60,000 nt of DNA from Owenia fusiformis (lineage: Eukaryota; Annelida; Polychaeta; Sabellida; Oweniidae), in assembly GCA_903813345.2 (NCBI GenBank), contig CAIIXF020000011.1, positions 317,001 to 377,000 on the forward strand, given 5' to 3'. The first letter of the stretch is position 1. Every line of letters starts with the position of its first letter. A program made the position numbers and the translations under genes. The notes under the pieces are model-generated. The model saw only the letters and a list, made by a program, of their open reading frames with translations, ran no database searches and had not been told where the DNA came from. Shown piece by piece: positions 11,605 to 23,246 of the stretch.

Positions 11605-14600
11605 CTGCAATTACATAATTAAGAAACATATAATTAGTGAATATTAATCATCTGAATCGTGAAATCATGTTGTAACACTGTATGTAATATAACAGAAAGT
11701 TTTTAATATAAGTCTTCAGCCCAACTTATATTGCATCTTTAAGTTTTAAATGACGCAAAACCACTGGGGAAGAAAGTTTCTCAAATAAAGTAGCCAGGAA
11801 AGTACATTTCGTGAGAAATGTGTCCTAATCGAAGGAACTTGATTTGTGAATATCCTAGCAATGGCAGAATTAATTTCTAGTTGTCATCATATTTTGAAAG
11901 CGGAACTCACGAACTATATACTTGCCGAATTTTCTGTTGTGATTTGAAGGATGAAAGCACCCTATCTTCGATTCCAGAGTTCCCTCCCAAGTGCTATACC
12001 TGACTTGTACAAGTACAGGTTTGCGTATACCAAGGGTGGTAGAGCCCATGCGTATACGTATTCAAAATAACTTATATCAAAAGCTCTCTAATAATAAATT
12101 GAATAAGGCATATTTCATACCTTTACGTTATGATTTGTTTTGTATGATGTTGTGACAATTGATTAGGTTCATCAGTTCCTATTTTATATGTTATAGCTGT
12201 ACATGTTTGCTAATAATAACAGGTTAATAAGTTTAATAAGTGTTCGCTCAGTGCTATCGCTCATTATTTATTTTATCTCCAGTTTTTAAGGATTTTATGC
12301 TGATCCCTCATTTTATTTCATTCCATCTAAATCATATTGCTTTCTCTTTACAGATTAAGAATTTATCATCAAACTCGTTATTTTAAAGAATACGGATCTA
12401 GACAGATATGCATCCTACATTGAATGCTTTTAAACATATCATGGAGCAAAGTTTTTTTTACATATTTGATTGAATATTTTTACCATGACCTTTACGATGG
12501 CGCTGAGGAATGGTTTTCAATTTCCTCAGGCCTAAAGCCAAATGGACAACTGGTATTAGAGTCTTCAAAGATAAAATCCATTCTCAAAAATGGCAGCGAA
12601 CTGAAATAGTACAATGGATTTTGATTGAGGGCAAAGCCGATTTTTTTTTAATATTTACATGTCACGGGAATAACGATTCAAGTAAATGTAAAACAAAAAC
12701 ACGTTCAGTTAAAATAATCGAATTCTCTATTTCAGTGGGTTGTTTTATTTTCTTGTGCGAGTTTGCACACCATCTCCACAGGTTGCAGAACATGCTCTTC
12801 AAGCTGACTTCGTAAAGGACCGCCTTGACTAAAACTAAAACATCATTATTCAGTTAATATAGATAGAATTCTCTATTCAAATGTGTTTTTATGCTGTTGT
12901 GCGAGTTTGTCCACCATCTCAGCAGTTTACAAAACACCCTCACCAAGCTGACTACGTTAAGTTAAAATACAAGATAATTATTTAGTTGAAATAATCGAAT
13001 TCTCTATATCAACGTGTTGTTTTTTGCCCTTCTGCGAGTTTGTCCACCATATCCGGAGGTTGTAGAACACGCTCGCCAAACTGATCACGTACCAAGACCT
13101 CAGAAAAAACAACATATTCAGCTGAGACGAACGAATTCTCTATTTCAATGGGTTGATTTATGGTCTTGTGGGAGTTTCCCGAGCAGCTTTGCAGGTTGCA
13201 AAACACGCTCCCGAAGCTGACCATGTAAAGGACCCTCGCTCACTAAAACTACAGGGTGTCCCAAAAAAAGGAAACCAGCAATAGATTGCTTATTTCTCAA
13301 ATATGAATAATGATAAGAAAATTTCACAGCTACCATCTGATAGATTATGATGTCCTCTTTTTTATGGTACCAAAGTTGTCTATTTTCCTTCACGGATGAC
13401 TGAATTATAAGGGATTTAAGTGACCATGTCAGAAATGAGTTTGTACCACTTTCAGCCAAGTCAATTTCACCATTATAACAAAGTGATAAGTAACAACAAA
13501 CATCAGGATATCACTCTTTTACTCATTTATTCCAATTAAAATTACACATATCATATTTAACACCCCTTTTAAATCCCAATGCCCATTCAAAGTTGTTTTA
13601 ACCCTAGTGTCCTTCAACATGACCCCATTCCTTTCAATGCAAATGTCTGCCCTTGATCTCATCGCACGTACTGCATCCCTGATGATGTCTCTCTGATACC
13701 CTTGGATCCTCCACTGCTGCGACAATCCTGGCCTTTAGATCATCAATGTTGAATGCTTGTTCAGTAATCTGTTTTTCGAATAGGACGTGGTCTTGCATAG
13801 CCATTTGAATCCCTCATTGTTCAGCCTTTCATGATAGAAAAAGTGGCACAAACCAATTTCTGACATGGTCACTTATATCTCTTAGAACTCAGTCATCCGT
13901 GAAACAAAATAAACACCTTTGGTATCATAAGAAAAAGGACATCATAACCTATCAGCTGGTAGCTGTGAAATTTTCCTATTATTATTCATATTTGAGAAAT
14001 AAGCAATCTATTGCTGGTTTCCTTTTTTCGGGACACACTGTAGAATATATTTAGTTGATCTAATTGACTTCTCTATTTCAATGGTTGTTTTAATGCTCTT
14101 GTGCGAGTTTGCCCACCATATCCGGAGGTTGTACAGGGTGACCGGAAAAAAAGGAGACCATTGAAATAGGCAATATCTCCTAAAATAGACTAGTGGCATC
14201 AAGGACAGTTCTATGGAAATTTGTTCCCGAAAGTGTCAATACAAGCAGTCAACTGGTTCAGGAGCTATGATCATTTACATAACATGCTCCAAATAGGCGC
14301 AATTGAGACCAACGCAGAGCTGGATACATTTGGCAAATACCCTTACATATTCCGACCTTGTTATGGCATTACATTTAGCATTTATTGCCACCTTTAGGTC
14401 AGCAATTGTCTCAGGATTGTTTTGGTACACATTGTCTTTCAAATTGCCCCACAAAAAGAAATCAGGTGGATTCAAATTTGAGGTGTATGGAGACGAAGCT
14501 TATCTGACCTATGGCTTCTGACTCAGTGGTCCCACTCAGTTACAGTATCATCCTAAGGAGGTTTTGGGCAGCCCTTGGTTTCCATATGGGATTTAATTGT

Positions 14601-17600
14601 GCCATATAGTGGTTTTAGTAACATGGCACTATGCCCAATACCTAAAGTGACTCTTAAGATTGGGTAAATCAGCACTTTGGCAACAGGATGATGAACCACA
14701 TGTCAGATAACCCTTCATTGCCATTACAGCCTAGACTTGAATCCTGCTGATTTCTTTTTGTATGGATATTTGAAAGACAATCTATACCAAAACAATCCTC
14801 AGACTATTGTTGACCTAAAGAAGGCAATCACTGCTATATGTTGCCATAATAATGCCATAGAGGGCAGAATATGTAAGGGTAGTTTGCCATATGAATCCAA
14901 CTCTGCGTTGGTCTCAATTGTGCCTATTTGGAGCATGTTATGTAAATGATCATAGCTCCTGAACCATTTGAATGCTTGTATTGAAACCTTCAGTAACACA
15001 TTTCCATATAACTGTTCCAGTGTATGCAAAATTTCATTGATGGCACTTGTCTAGTTTAGGAGAAATTGATTACTTCAATGGTCTCCTTTTTTTCACCCTG
15101 TATAACACGCTCGCCAAACTGACTTCGTAAAGGACCCCGTTAACTAAAGCTAAAACATCATTATTCAGTTAATATAAAATAATTTTCTATTCCAATGTGT
15201 TGTTTTATGCTCTTGTGCGAGTTTGCCCACCATATCCGGAGGTTGTATAACACGCTCGCCAAACTGACTTCGTAAAGGACTCCGTTAACTAAAGCTAAAA
15301 TATCATTATTCAGTTAATATAATATAATTTTCTATTCCAATGTGTTGTTTTATGCTCTTGTGCGAGTTTGCCCACCAACTCTGTAAGCTACAGAACACGC
15401 TCTCCGAGCTGACCACGAACCAGGAACTCCGTCAACTAAAACAAAATACATTCAGTCGAAATAATAGAATTCTGTATTTAAGTGGGATGTCAGATGCTTT
15501 TGTTCGAGGTTGCTCTCCATCTCCACAGGTTATGAAATATGCACCCCAAGCTAACCACGAACCAGGACCTCCGTTAACTGAAACAGGTCGCATTTTAAAT
15601 CAAAATATTTATCTCTTTGAATGACTTTATACGCTATAATAAATTCCTAATTCTGTCAAATCATACCGGGGCATTCTGCATCATTACAGGACCGTGTGTC
15701 TCTCAGGTCACTTGGATTGCATTGGCTTCCTCCATGAGATGGGGCTGGGTTGTCACATTCTCTTGTGCGAGTTTGCTCTCCTTCTCCGCAGGTTGTAGAA
15801 CACGCTCCCCAAGCTGACCACGTACCAGGGCCTCCATTAACTGAAACAAAATCGTATTTTTAATCGAATTATTTATCTCTATGAATTACTTCATACGCAT
15901 TAATCTATTCCTAATTCAGTAAAATCATACCGGGGCATTCTGCATCACTACATGACCGTGTGTCCGTCAGATCACTTGAATTGCATTGGCTTCCTCCATT
16001 AGCTGGGATTGGGTTGTCACATTCTCTTGCGCGAATTTGTGCTCCACCTCTGCAGGTTGCAGAACACGCTCCCCAAGCTGACCACGTACCAGGGGCTCCA
16101 TTTACTGAAAAAACATATTCGGTTAATAAATAAAAGTCTTTACCTCTATGAATGACTCCATTAGCTATAATAAATTCCTAATTCTGTCAAATCATACCGG
16201 GGCATTCTGCATCATTACAGGACCGTGTGTCCGTCAGATCACTTGGATTGCATTGGCTTCCTCCATTAGCTGGGGCTGGGTTGTCACATTCTCTTGTGCG
16301 AGTTTGCTCTTCTTCTCCGCAGGTTGTAGAACACGCTCCCCAAGCTGACCACGTACCAGGGGCTCCATTTACTGAAACAAAAAAGTATTCGCTTAAGTAA
16401 TCAAACTCTTTATATCTATTAATGACTGCAAACGCTATGCTCTGTCCCAAGTTCTATCATACCAGGGCATTCTTCAACATTACAGGACCGTTTGTCCGTC
16501 AGATCACTTAAATGGCATTGGCTTCCTCCATTAGCTGGGACTGGGTTGTCACATGCTCTTGTACGTGTTTGCTCTCCATCTTCGCAGGTTGAAGAACATG
16601 CTCCCCAAACTGACCACGTACCAGGACCTCCGTGAACTGAAACAAAATCACATTTTTTAATCGAATTATCTATTTCTATGAATTACTTCATATGCTATAA
16701 TAAATTCCTAATTCTGTCAAATCATACCGGGGCATTCTGCATCATTACAGGACCGTGTGTCAGTCAGATCACTTGAATTGCATTGGCTTCCTCCATTAGC
16801 TGGGATTGGATTGTCACATGCTCGTGTGCGAATCTGCTGTCCTTCTCCGCAGGTTGTAGAACACACTCCCCAGGATGACCAGGTACCAGGCCCTCCGTTA
16901 ACTGAAAAACAAAAACACACACGATTTTCTGTAAATAAATTGACGTCTTTATCATATCATACCAGGGCATTCTGCATTCTGAATCGCATTGGCTTCCTCC
17001 ATGAGCTGGGACTGGGTTGTCACATGCTCTTGTGCGAGTTTGCTTTCCATCTCCGCAGGTTGAAGAACATGCTCCCCACGCCGACCACGTTCCAGGGCCT
17101 CCATTAACTGAATTGAAGGTAGATCGGAAAATACCTCAAAACCAATAGAAATATTATAGATACGACGTGAGATACTGTACATCACTTCGTAACATTGCGA
17201 TAAATATGCGCAATGCTCTCCCAGTAATTGCAAAAGTTTTAATATTTGTGGAATCTTCTTCAAAAGTTCAAGTTTTGTTCAGATTAATGTGCGCTTCAAT
17301 ACAATTCTATATTCAAAAAGGTTGTGTCACGATATACAGAATTAGAATCAACAGAAAGTACACATTCAAACCCTACCCGCTTTCTTTGTCGCGCTTTTCG
17401 GCCCTGCGCTCTCATTGTCGCACCGTCATTCTAGACTCTTTCACAGAGCCCCTTGTCATATTCAACTGATATACACCGACGGGAAAATAATAAGGATTGT
17501 AAAATGTATTATTTGTTATTTATTTTAACTCAAATATTTAGTTTTATTTATTTAAAGCAATAAATAATAAAGGAGAACATATAATACGCTAAAGGCGTAA

Positions 17601-18865
17601 CGTCTTATTTTGTAAAGGCTTCACTTGGGGTTGTGGTGATAAAATAATGTCTGTCTCAATATAAACTTGTTCAAATTAAATTAAATTAATTGTTTCTAGG
17701 AAGGGGTATATCTAAAAGAACATGCTGAAACATTGGAAGTTTTGAATCGTTTGAAACGTTTTATCCCTTAATTAGAGATATTTGAACACAAAAAATGAAA
17801 CGTAATTTTGTGAATTTTTCACATGGCTTCACTTCATATTTCTTTCAATTTATACTTCTTACAGACTGAATTTTAATCGAAATGATATAGTTTTTTGATA
17901 AAAATATAGAATATGATATGCCTTTGAGGATTCATGATCAGGATTCATGATTAAAAAAGAATAGTTCACCTTTCAAACGATTAAATGTTTAATTGATCAA
18001 AATATATATCTTGTTGGTACGAAATTCTGCCTGTCCACACTTTTTTTGGCATAAACGTAAGCGTTAAATTAACATTGTTATATGATGACGTCATCACACA
18101 GAATCTGTTTGTTTTTTTCAAAATGGTGAATTTAAATATTGTGAAAAACTGAGAAAGATCCGTTCAGAAATGACAAAGTTACCTTCATTTTTCGTTTAAA
18201 ACTAAAATCATTTTTCTTCAAAATGTTACAGTCCACACCCGGTTTTAGCATAGAAAGTCAAATCATACGGCTTGCGTGATTCTCATTTAAAAAGTCCCAA
18301 GAAAATTATTTGGAATTCCGATAGGCAAAATATTTCATGTTCAACTGATGACGAAAATTTGTATAAAAATATGATTTCGTTGTGGAGATATCGCGGTTCT
18401 AAAAGTAAGTACGCAATGTAAAAATGCAATAAAATGCCATGATGTACAATATCTGACGTCGTATCTATAGCTAGCAATTTTTCTTGTAGCATTACCTTTT
18501 AGACGTTTTTCCGTGTAAAGTACCCACTCATCACCACGTATGATATGAGGATCAGACGTTGAGTTTGGTTGTGCGGAAAGAAGTTCGCAAGTTGCATTTT
18601 CGGTGTTAAAATTCACGGCGACGCACTTAGGACTGCAAGTTTGCTTCCCACACGTAAATAAGCATTGAACGGTTGCGATTTCCATATCATATCGGCGAAA
18701 CTCCATAACCGATTTACTGATTCTCGATTGCGAAGAGTTGTAAAATAGACCATTGTTTCGGTAATGCTTATAAGAGACTCCATAGCTGCTCGTTTCTTTA
18801 ATACAGCCAAATCCTATGTAAAGCAGGATAATCGAAACAATTGATGATATTAGAGCTGTGTCCAT
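10769..18865 (-). CDS. Secreted PAN-TSP1-NHL protein, copy A (FN3 exon lost; possibly impaired)
   Basis: Minus-strand gene paralogous to 25346-30794. Exons: 18496-18865 (signal peptide plus PAN/apple-like domain, donor phase 1), 16963-17107 (TSP1, frame-shifted), then intact 174-nt TSP1 exons 16728-16901, 16463-16636, 16198-16371, 15931-16104 and 15667-15840, and a terminal NHL beta-propeller exon 10769-11604. All intact internal exons are phase 1-1, so skipping the damaged one still gives an open 691-aa protein. The FN3 exon of copy B is deleted here; only its acceptor remnant (tttcag read on the minus strand, near 12605) is left. Such extracellular architectures usually act in adhesion or recognition, but no specific function can be assigned. 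Including the 145-nt exon would shift the frame and truncate the protein. Expression is uncertain. Confidence 0.65.
12720..13249 (-). pseudogene. Decayed TSP1 half-exon array, copy A, part 1
   Basis: Four tandem units of roughly 130-145 bp each retain the acceptor region and the first half of a TSP1 exon, then run straight into intron-like sequence. Minus-strand anchors resemble CAAACTCGCACAAGA. Cysteines, acceptor AGs and frame are variably lost, and no unit keeps the second half of the exon or a donor. The array continues at 14043-14131 and 15103-15577 around two transposon insertions. Confidence 0.7.
13252..14040 (-). mobile_element. Tc1/mariner-type (IS630-like) transposon remnant with TA duplication
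   Basis: TIRs begin cagggtgtcccaaaaaaagg and end ...cgggacacactg. The similarity extends inward for about 100 bp on each side (caatagattgcttatttctc). TA flanks both ends (13250-13251 and 14041-14042). Copy B has the uninterrupted site, with a single TA, near 28209. A minus-strand frame at 13519-13725 contains [20 protein letters not shown], which resembles the C-terminal part of IS630/Tc1-type transposases. The rest is deleted, so it is non-autonomous. Confidence 0.85.
14134..15100. mobile_element. Fold-back mariner-type element with two outward-facing transposase C-termini
   Basis: TIRs cagggtgaccggaaaaaaag and ...tttttttcaccctg are flanked by TA (14132-14133, 15101-15102). Copy B shows the empty site (gttgtataacacgctc, about 28296). 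Two transposase fragments point outward: minus 14275-14475 ([17 protein letters not shown]) and plus 14737-14949 ([18 protein letters not shown]). Both resemble the catalytic-domain end of Tc1/mariner enzymes. The element is a rearranged head-to-head derivative, not an intact transposon. Confidence 0.85.
15103..15577 (-). pseudogene. Decayed TSP1 half-exon array, copy A, part 2
   Basis: Three further degenerate units. The one starting at 15577 still has a good acceptor and reads [20 protein letters not shown], but it has lost two cysteines and runs into intron-like sequence without a donor. Confidence 0.65.
15667..17107 (-). CDS. Block of six TSP1 exons, copy A (five intact, one frame-shifted)
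   Basis: Exons start after TTTCAG and end ECPG|GTATG; each intact one is 174 nt (58 aa). They carry the W-x-x-W-x-x-C motif (for example [10 protein letters not shown]), a site type known for C-mannosylation, and CSTTCG, which matches the O-fucosylation pattern C-x-x-S/T-C-G. Repeat spacing is 264-267 bp and intron sequences are repeated too, so exon plus intron duplicated as a module. The first exon (16963-17107) is 145 nt: 32 nt are replaced by 3 near its 3' end, which breaks the frame. The third (16463-16636) has TCED in place of TCGD. Confidence 0.85.
17110..18050. other. Extra intron 1 sequence in copy A
   Basis: About 0.94 kb of AT-rich sequence with no coding frame. In copy B the flanks are joined directly near 29980. 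Either this is an insertion in A or it was deleted in B; no terminal repeats were recognised. Confidence 0.5.
18496..18865 (-). CDS. First coding exon, copy A: signal peptide and PAN/apple-like domain
   Basis: The ATG at 18865 ([20 protein letters not shown]) opens a hydrophobic leader. It is followed by a cysteine pattern typical of PAN/apple-like modules ([12 protein letters not shown], then [16 protein letters not shown]) and N-glycosylation sequons (NATC, NSTS). The donor AAAAG|GTAATG leaves phase 1. The same start is conserved in copy B. Confidence 0.8.
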
Positions 18866-19022
18866 GATGTTATTCAAATGACTACGTATGTGAAAAAGGA
18901 ATATAAAATCCGAACGTGTTATGTTATCCATATGGGAAGCGTCTGGTGTAGTTATGCAATTGATTTCTATAAATAATAAATGAAGTATGAAGTAACGGTT
19001 GGTTGGTTTTTTACATTCAGCG

Positions 19023-19211
19023 TCAAGGAGGATTGGAAGCCAGGGTTCCAACTCGATATTCTTTAATCTCCACGCATGCGTCATTTGCTATTCGTGTCTG
19101 TATAACTTGTACGACTGCATGGAGAATGACCCGATACTCTCCAACAAAGCTATCGCTAGGTGATTGTTTTGCAGAATATCGGTGTTGCATTCTGGGAGCC
19201 AATCCTCCTTG
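19023..19211. mobile_element. hAT-like MITE with 8-bp target duplication
   Basis: A 189-bp element with TIRs caaggaggattgg / ccaatcctccttg, flanked by the direct repeat attcagcg (19015-19022 and 19212-19219). Copy B has one uninterrupted attcagc at the same place (near 30945). An 8-bp duplication suggests the hAT superfamily. Confidence 0.8.
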
Positions 19212-19229
19212 ATTCAGCGTACTATTAAA

Positions 19230-20150
19230 AGTACTCGAGTACAATAGTATCAGGGGCGTAGGGAGGTGTAACTTCAACACTACGCCAAAAATATGAAACA
19301 ATTGTGTCAAACCTTCTCCTATCAAAAGGCCTATTTTATGCTCGTAAAACGTCATTTTATGGCAATACCTTTCTAATGTGCTTAAAATGTACGAATGTTT
19401 TTCATCATATAAAATCACCATGGAAAGCCGATCTTTTAAATATCGACATAACTCATTCTCACGTTTCTCATGTAAATGCTAATTTTCTCAAGGGATATAG
19501 AGTAGACGACCAGATAACAATGAGAAATTTTTTATCATTTTTGAATATTGAATTGAGATACATAATTTTCTGATTCCATCATGAACCGTGAAATGCGACA
19601 ATACAAATCAAAGAAACTAGTATAATTAATCGATTTAACGAAACATTATCGTGATCAATGATACAATTAACCCTAATGTCTGCAACATTTTGATAACACC
19701 AATTCGCAACACCAAATAACCTCCCCCCCCATTCAAAAATGTCAAATCGAGGTCAATGTGACTAAGGGGGTGCCAAAATGCTATATTTCTGAAATTGATA
19801 ATCTATTATCTTGCAAATGAAATAAAAATCAAGATAAAAGATTTTTAGAACTGAAGTTATGTACTTTATGTACTTTCAAAGATAGCAGGTATTGCCAAAC
19901 ACATTGAAATCAATGGAACGTGGGATTGAATAATCAACAATTTCATGTTGTTTTTGTCTATAAGTACTACCAATAACAATAAGTGGTTTAGTTAGAAAAT
20001 AGATTTTTGCTGACTTATTATTATTCCAATATAATTTCGGTCCATAATTTTGTTTAGCAACGGAATATAAATTGAATTAGTGAAATTGAAAAATTGGGGA
20101 TAGGGGATAAAAAAAATCTATTTTTAAAATTTCAAGGGGTTCATCACTAT
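19230..20150. other. Extra non-coding sequence in copy A
   Basis: Absent from copy B, where tactcgag is followed after about 50 bp by cacttaaactgcgaatgg. It contains a C-run near 19722 and no recognised gene. Confidence 0.4.
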
Positions 20151-20317
20151 AATTATGATACACTTAAACTGCGAATGGAATTTGTTATAAATTAATGAAA
20201 TACTAGAAACGAATGTTCTTGTTAGTATGTTGATTGGAAATTGAATTCGAAGCTCAAATGATGAGAGACTTTTGCTATATACTGCTTCTATATACCCATA
20301 TTAGTTTCATCCCATTT

Positions 20318-20960
20318 CATAAAAACGCACCGCTCATTTTTCAAAACTGGCTCCAACTTGGAGCCAGTTTTGAAAAGTGAGCGGTGCGTTTTTATTAAAC
20401 GGAAATGCAATGCATAATCTATTCTGATTTAATGAATGTGATCTTATTCATCGATATCTGTGCTTAGAATTCAATTTACTGTCATAGTTTTGGCTTGAAA
20501 TGACTTTTTCCAAAAAATCTTGAAATATGTAATAATTTTACGTATTTTTCAGTTTTTTCTCATTTTCATGAAAATTATACGAGAATAAGATGCATAATGC
20601 ACATAACAATTATCATGAAACAGTATCCCGTGATTCCCAGTTGCTAGATTGCCCCTACATAGCTTGTGTAAGATGGAGCGAGCTGATTTGCAAACTGGCT
20701 CCAAGTTGGAGCCAGTTTTGTAAAATGAGCGATGCGTTTTTATCAAACAGAAATGCAATGCATAATCTACTCTTATTTAACGAACATGATTTAATTTATC
20801 GATATTTTTACTTAGAATTAAATTTCCCCATAGTTTTGGTTTGAAATTACTTTTTGCAAAAAATCTTGCAATATGTTACAATTTTACTTATTTTCATTTT
20901 TTTCTCATTTCCATGCTAATTATACGAGAATAAGATGCATAATGCACAACAAAATGATTG
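20318..20960. repeat. Two tandem ~350-bp units, each headed by a large palindrome
   Basis: The first unit starts with a near-perfect hairpin at about 20322-20396 (caaaactggctccaa / ttggagccagttttg, extended by cgcaccgctca / tgagcggtgcg). The second unit has a similar but weaker hairpin at about 20690-20735. The remaining sequence of each unit (aaatgcaatgcataatct ... gagaataagatgcataatgc) is repeated. This array lies exactly between the two copies of the segmental duplication. Confidence 0.8.
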
Positions 20961-20964
20961 AGAG

Positions 20965-21115
20965 AGAGAATCTGGCTTTTAAAACTGGCTTCTTGGTAAC
21001 TGCAGAAGCCGGCTTCTGTAAGTCATTCGAAGACGGTTTTTAAAAGCCGGCTTCTGATGTACTGTAGAAGCCGGCTTTAAAAGCCGGCTTTGAAAGCCGA
21101 CTTTGTATATTTGCC
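20965..21115. repeat. Cluster of aagccggctt palindromes
   Basis: About seven copies or variants of the 10-bp palindrome aagccggctt are packed into 150 bp, some overlapping as nested hairpins. The cluster directly abuts the left boundary of duplicate copy B. Confidence 0.8.
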
Positions 21116-22329
21116 TTCGACTCTTTCTCAATAAAATGGCGGCTAATTAAGATCCCTCGGTGGACGTAAATATTATTTTACTCGTTTCTCTTACATATCA
21201 AACGTTATGGTGGCATATTATGTACCACTGGATGAACAATACCCTGAGCAAAGATCTTTTTATTCAACTTCTGATGGTAACCTGTTATTTGCTTAATTAA
21301 AGCTCCATAGTTTATTATTAGATCAAACGAATCTGAAGTTGACGAATTAAGCATAGATTACGAATTAAAGTAGTATTTATATGAAAACGTCAATCTTTCT
21401 GTTAACGTAGTAAATCACAAACTCGTATATTCTTACTTGTTGAAATTCCAGTTCAATTCTATTACTTGTTCTCAAGAAATCGCTTGTTTTCCTCGGATCG
21501 ACGCTCCGTTGATTGTGGACACACTTTTAGAAACGCTCGTACCATTTTGTTTTGATATTATTTTCAGATTATTAGAGAAGATTAAGGAATCGAACATATA
21601 TCTCCAAAACGTGTTGCACTTGTTGAGCAAATTGAAATTTCCAAATCTGGTGGTGCTACACGTGCAACACGTGCCGACTTAAGCTTACATTAGATGATGT
21701 TATGCCTACATGTGTGCTAAAGCATAAAACTTTAGCACACTACTGAAAAAAGAACAAAACGCGTATACATAAATTAATCGTTCTTCTTTTGATGCCAAGT
21801 GACAGAAAAGATTTTATGAATTGTGATAACTATACTGTTTTATACAGCTCTTTCGAATAGATTCAAATGTCATAATGCAGCCGCCAAGTATAACATGAAT
21901 ATATATCACACCCATCGAATGGTTTACACGAATTAAGTTACACATACCTCACGACGAAATCGTTCGACGGCTGATAATTTTTGCCCGCCTTTTTCAAACT
22001 CTAGAGCGTTTCGTCAGTAATGAAACGCTCCGTCGTGCATGTAAGAGCGTTTGGGTTATACACCGTGTATATTATCATGTTTTTACGTAGTTCGAGTGCA
22101 AGGAACCAATTCTTTCTTACCAACTCCCATTTTTTTGTTTTTTCTGATTTTTACTGGACAACCCTTAATAAATGTACAAAATATCGGATTGATTACATAA
22201 GTCCCAACCCAACAAGGATTGAAAAAATGTCATACAATGACTCGTCTCTTAAAATGAAAAAGTCGTTTCTGAAAAGGAAATAGTGACACATATACTTTTT
22301 ATGAACTATCTCCTAAAATTCCCACAGTT

Positions 22330-22592
22330 ATATTACGGAATGAGATGACTCCTCGCCAATGTATATTTTACAACAAATCAAAGCACAAAAGTTAGGGTTC
22401 ATGTTGTCAGAAAGCACTCATAGGGATCATGCTTTCTATGACCAGATAGAAGAAAATGATGACAATGACATGCTGAAAAACATAAAACAACATGATAGAA
22501 TATGCTATCATGATCAGTGTTATCGTTCTTACATGCCTCGAAAGAGATCCAAATCTTTTAAGATCAAGAGGTATTTTCTCATAACTTTGTAA
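22330..22592 (+). pseudogene. Zinc-binding-like ORF of a dispersed repeat (copy B)
   Basis: The frame from 22359 contains KLGFMLSESTHRDHAFYDQ, then an acidic stretch and ICYHDQCYRSYMPRKRSK. Comparison with copy A shows a single-base frameshift just upstream, which separates this from the preceding RQCIFYN. The cysteine-histidine layout suggests a zinc-binding module of transposon-derived proteins; I do not recognise the family. Confidence 0.45.
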
Positions 22593-23246
22593 TACAATTT
22601 CTTAGATGCGAGTAGAAATAATCTTGATTTACGTCATTAAATATGCAAAATTCAGTCAAAGTGATGTCATATTTGGAATCTAAATGTAAAAGAACATCTA
22701 AAATTATGGGTTCGAAAATTGTTTATCAACTTTGAAAATTTAATTTTTTTGAAAATGTGACTTCTAGCTCGGGTTGATTCCTCATAGACCCCATGTTACA
22801 AAATCACAAAAAGTGAAATATCTTTTCTTGTGTAGGGCAGATAATATTTACTTTAACTGGACATATTTTGATTTGTATAACTATCAGATACATAATTATT
22901 AAGGGTAATATGAAAAGTGAACCGATAAAACTGATGAATATTAAAGTTAAAGGGAATTTTTTAATACCCTGCCTTGTTATTTCCCCCGAATCAGCCAACT
23001 AGTGGCGAAACTGTTAACTACCTACTCGCATATGAGTAATTGAGAAGGATATCTTAACAGATGGTAGAACCAAGCGATTGACAGATATTTCGGGCGAGGA
23101 CTCTATTTTCATGTAACTCTTCGACACATTCAATTTGTTGCTGTGCTTTTCCCATTTCCACTTAAGTGGGTACATATTTTTAATTTCAGAATTCCGAATT
23201 TTTATTTTTAAAAACAGTATGATATCAGTTAATATAATATATATTT

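Larger units (their letters stand above)
7588..20313. repeat. Segmental tandem duplication, copy A
   Basis: From aaaatggcggctaattaag at 7588 to about 20313 (acccatattagttt) the sequence aligns in the same orientation with 21132-31147, nearly identical over long blocks. It contains a complete minus-strand gene plus about 3 kb of its 3' flank and some of its 5' flank. Differences from copy B include three transposon insertions, loss of the FN3 exon, extra sequence in intron 1 (about 17110-18050) and extra sequence at 19230-20150. Confidence 0.9.

Noticed and set aside
11581-11629. ATG at 11629 (and 26212) as start of a free-standing NHL protein
   Set aside because: A good acceptor (TTGCAG) lies a few codons inside in both copies, at the same phase as the preceding exons. 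The ATG is intronic.
16757-17107. Plus-strand ORFs across the TSP1 exons (several, 15340-17107 and 29287-29481)
   Set aside because: They are antisense shadows of the phase-1 TSP1 exons with no domain content of their own.
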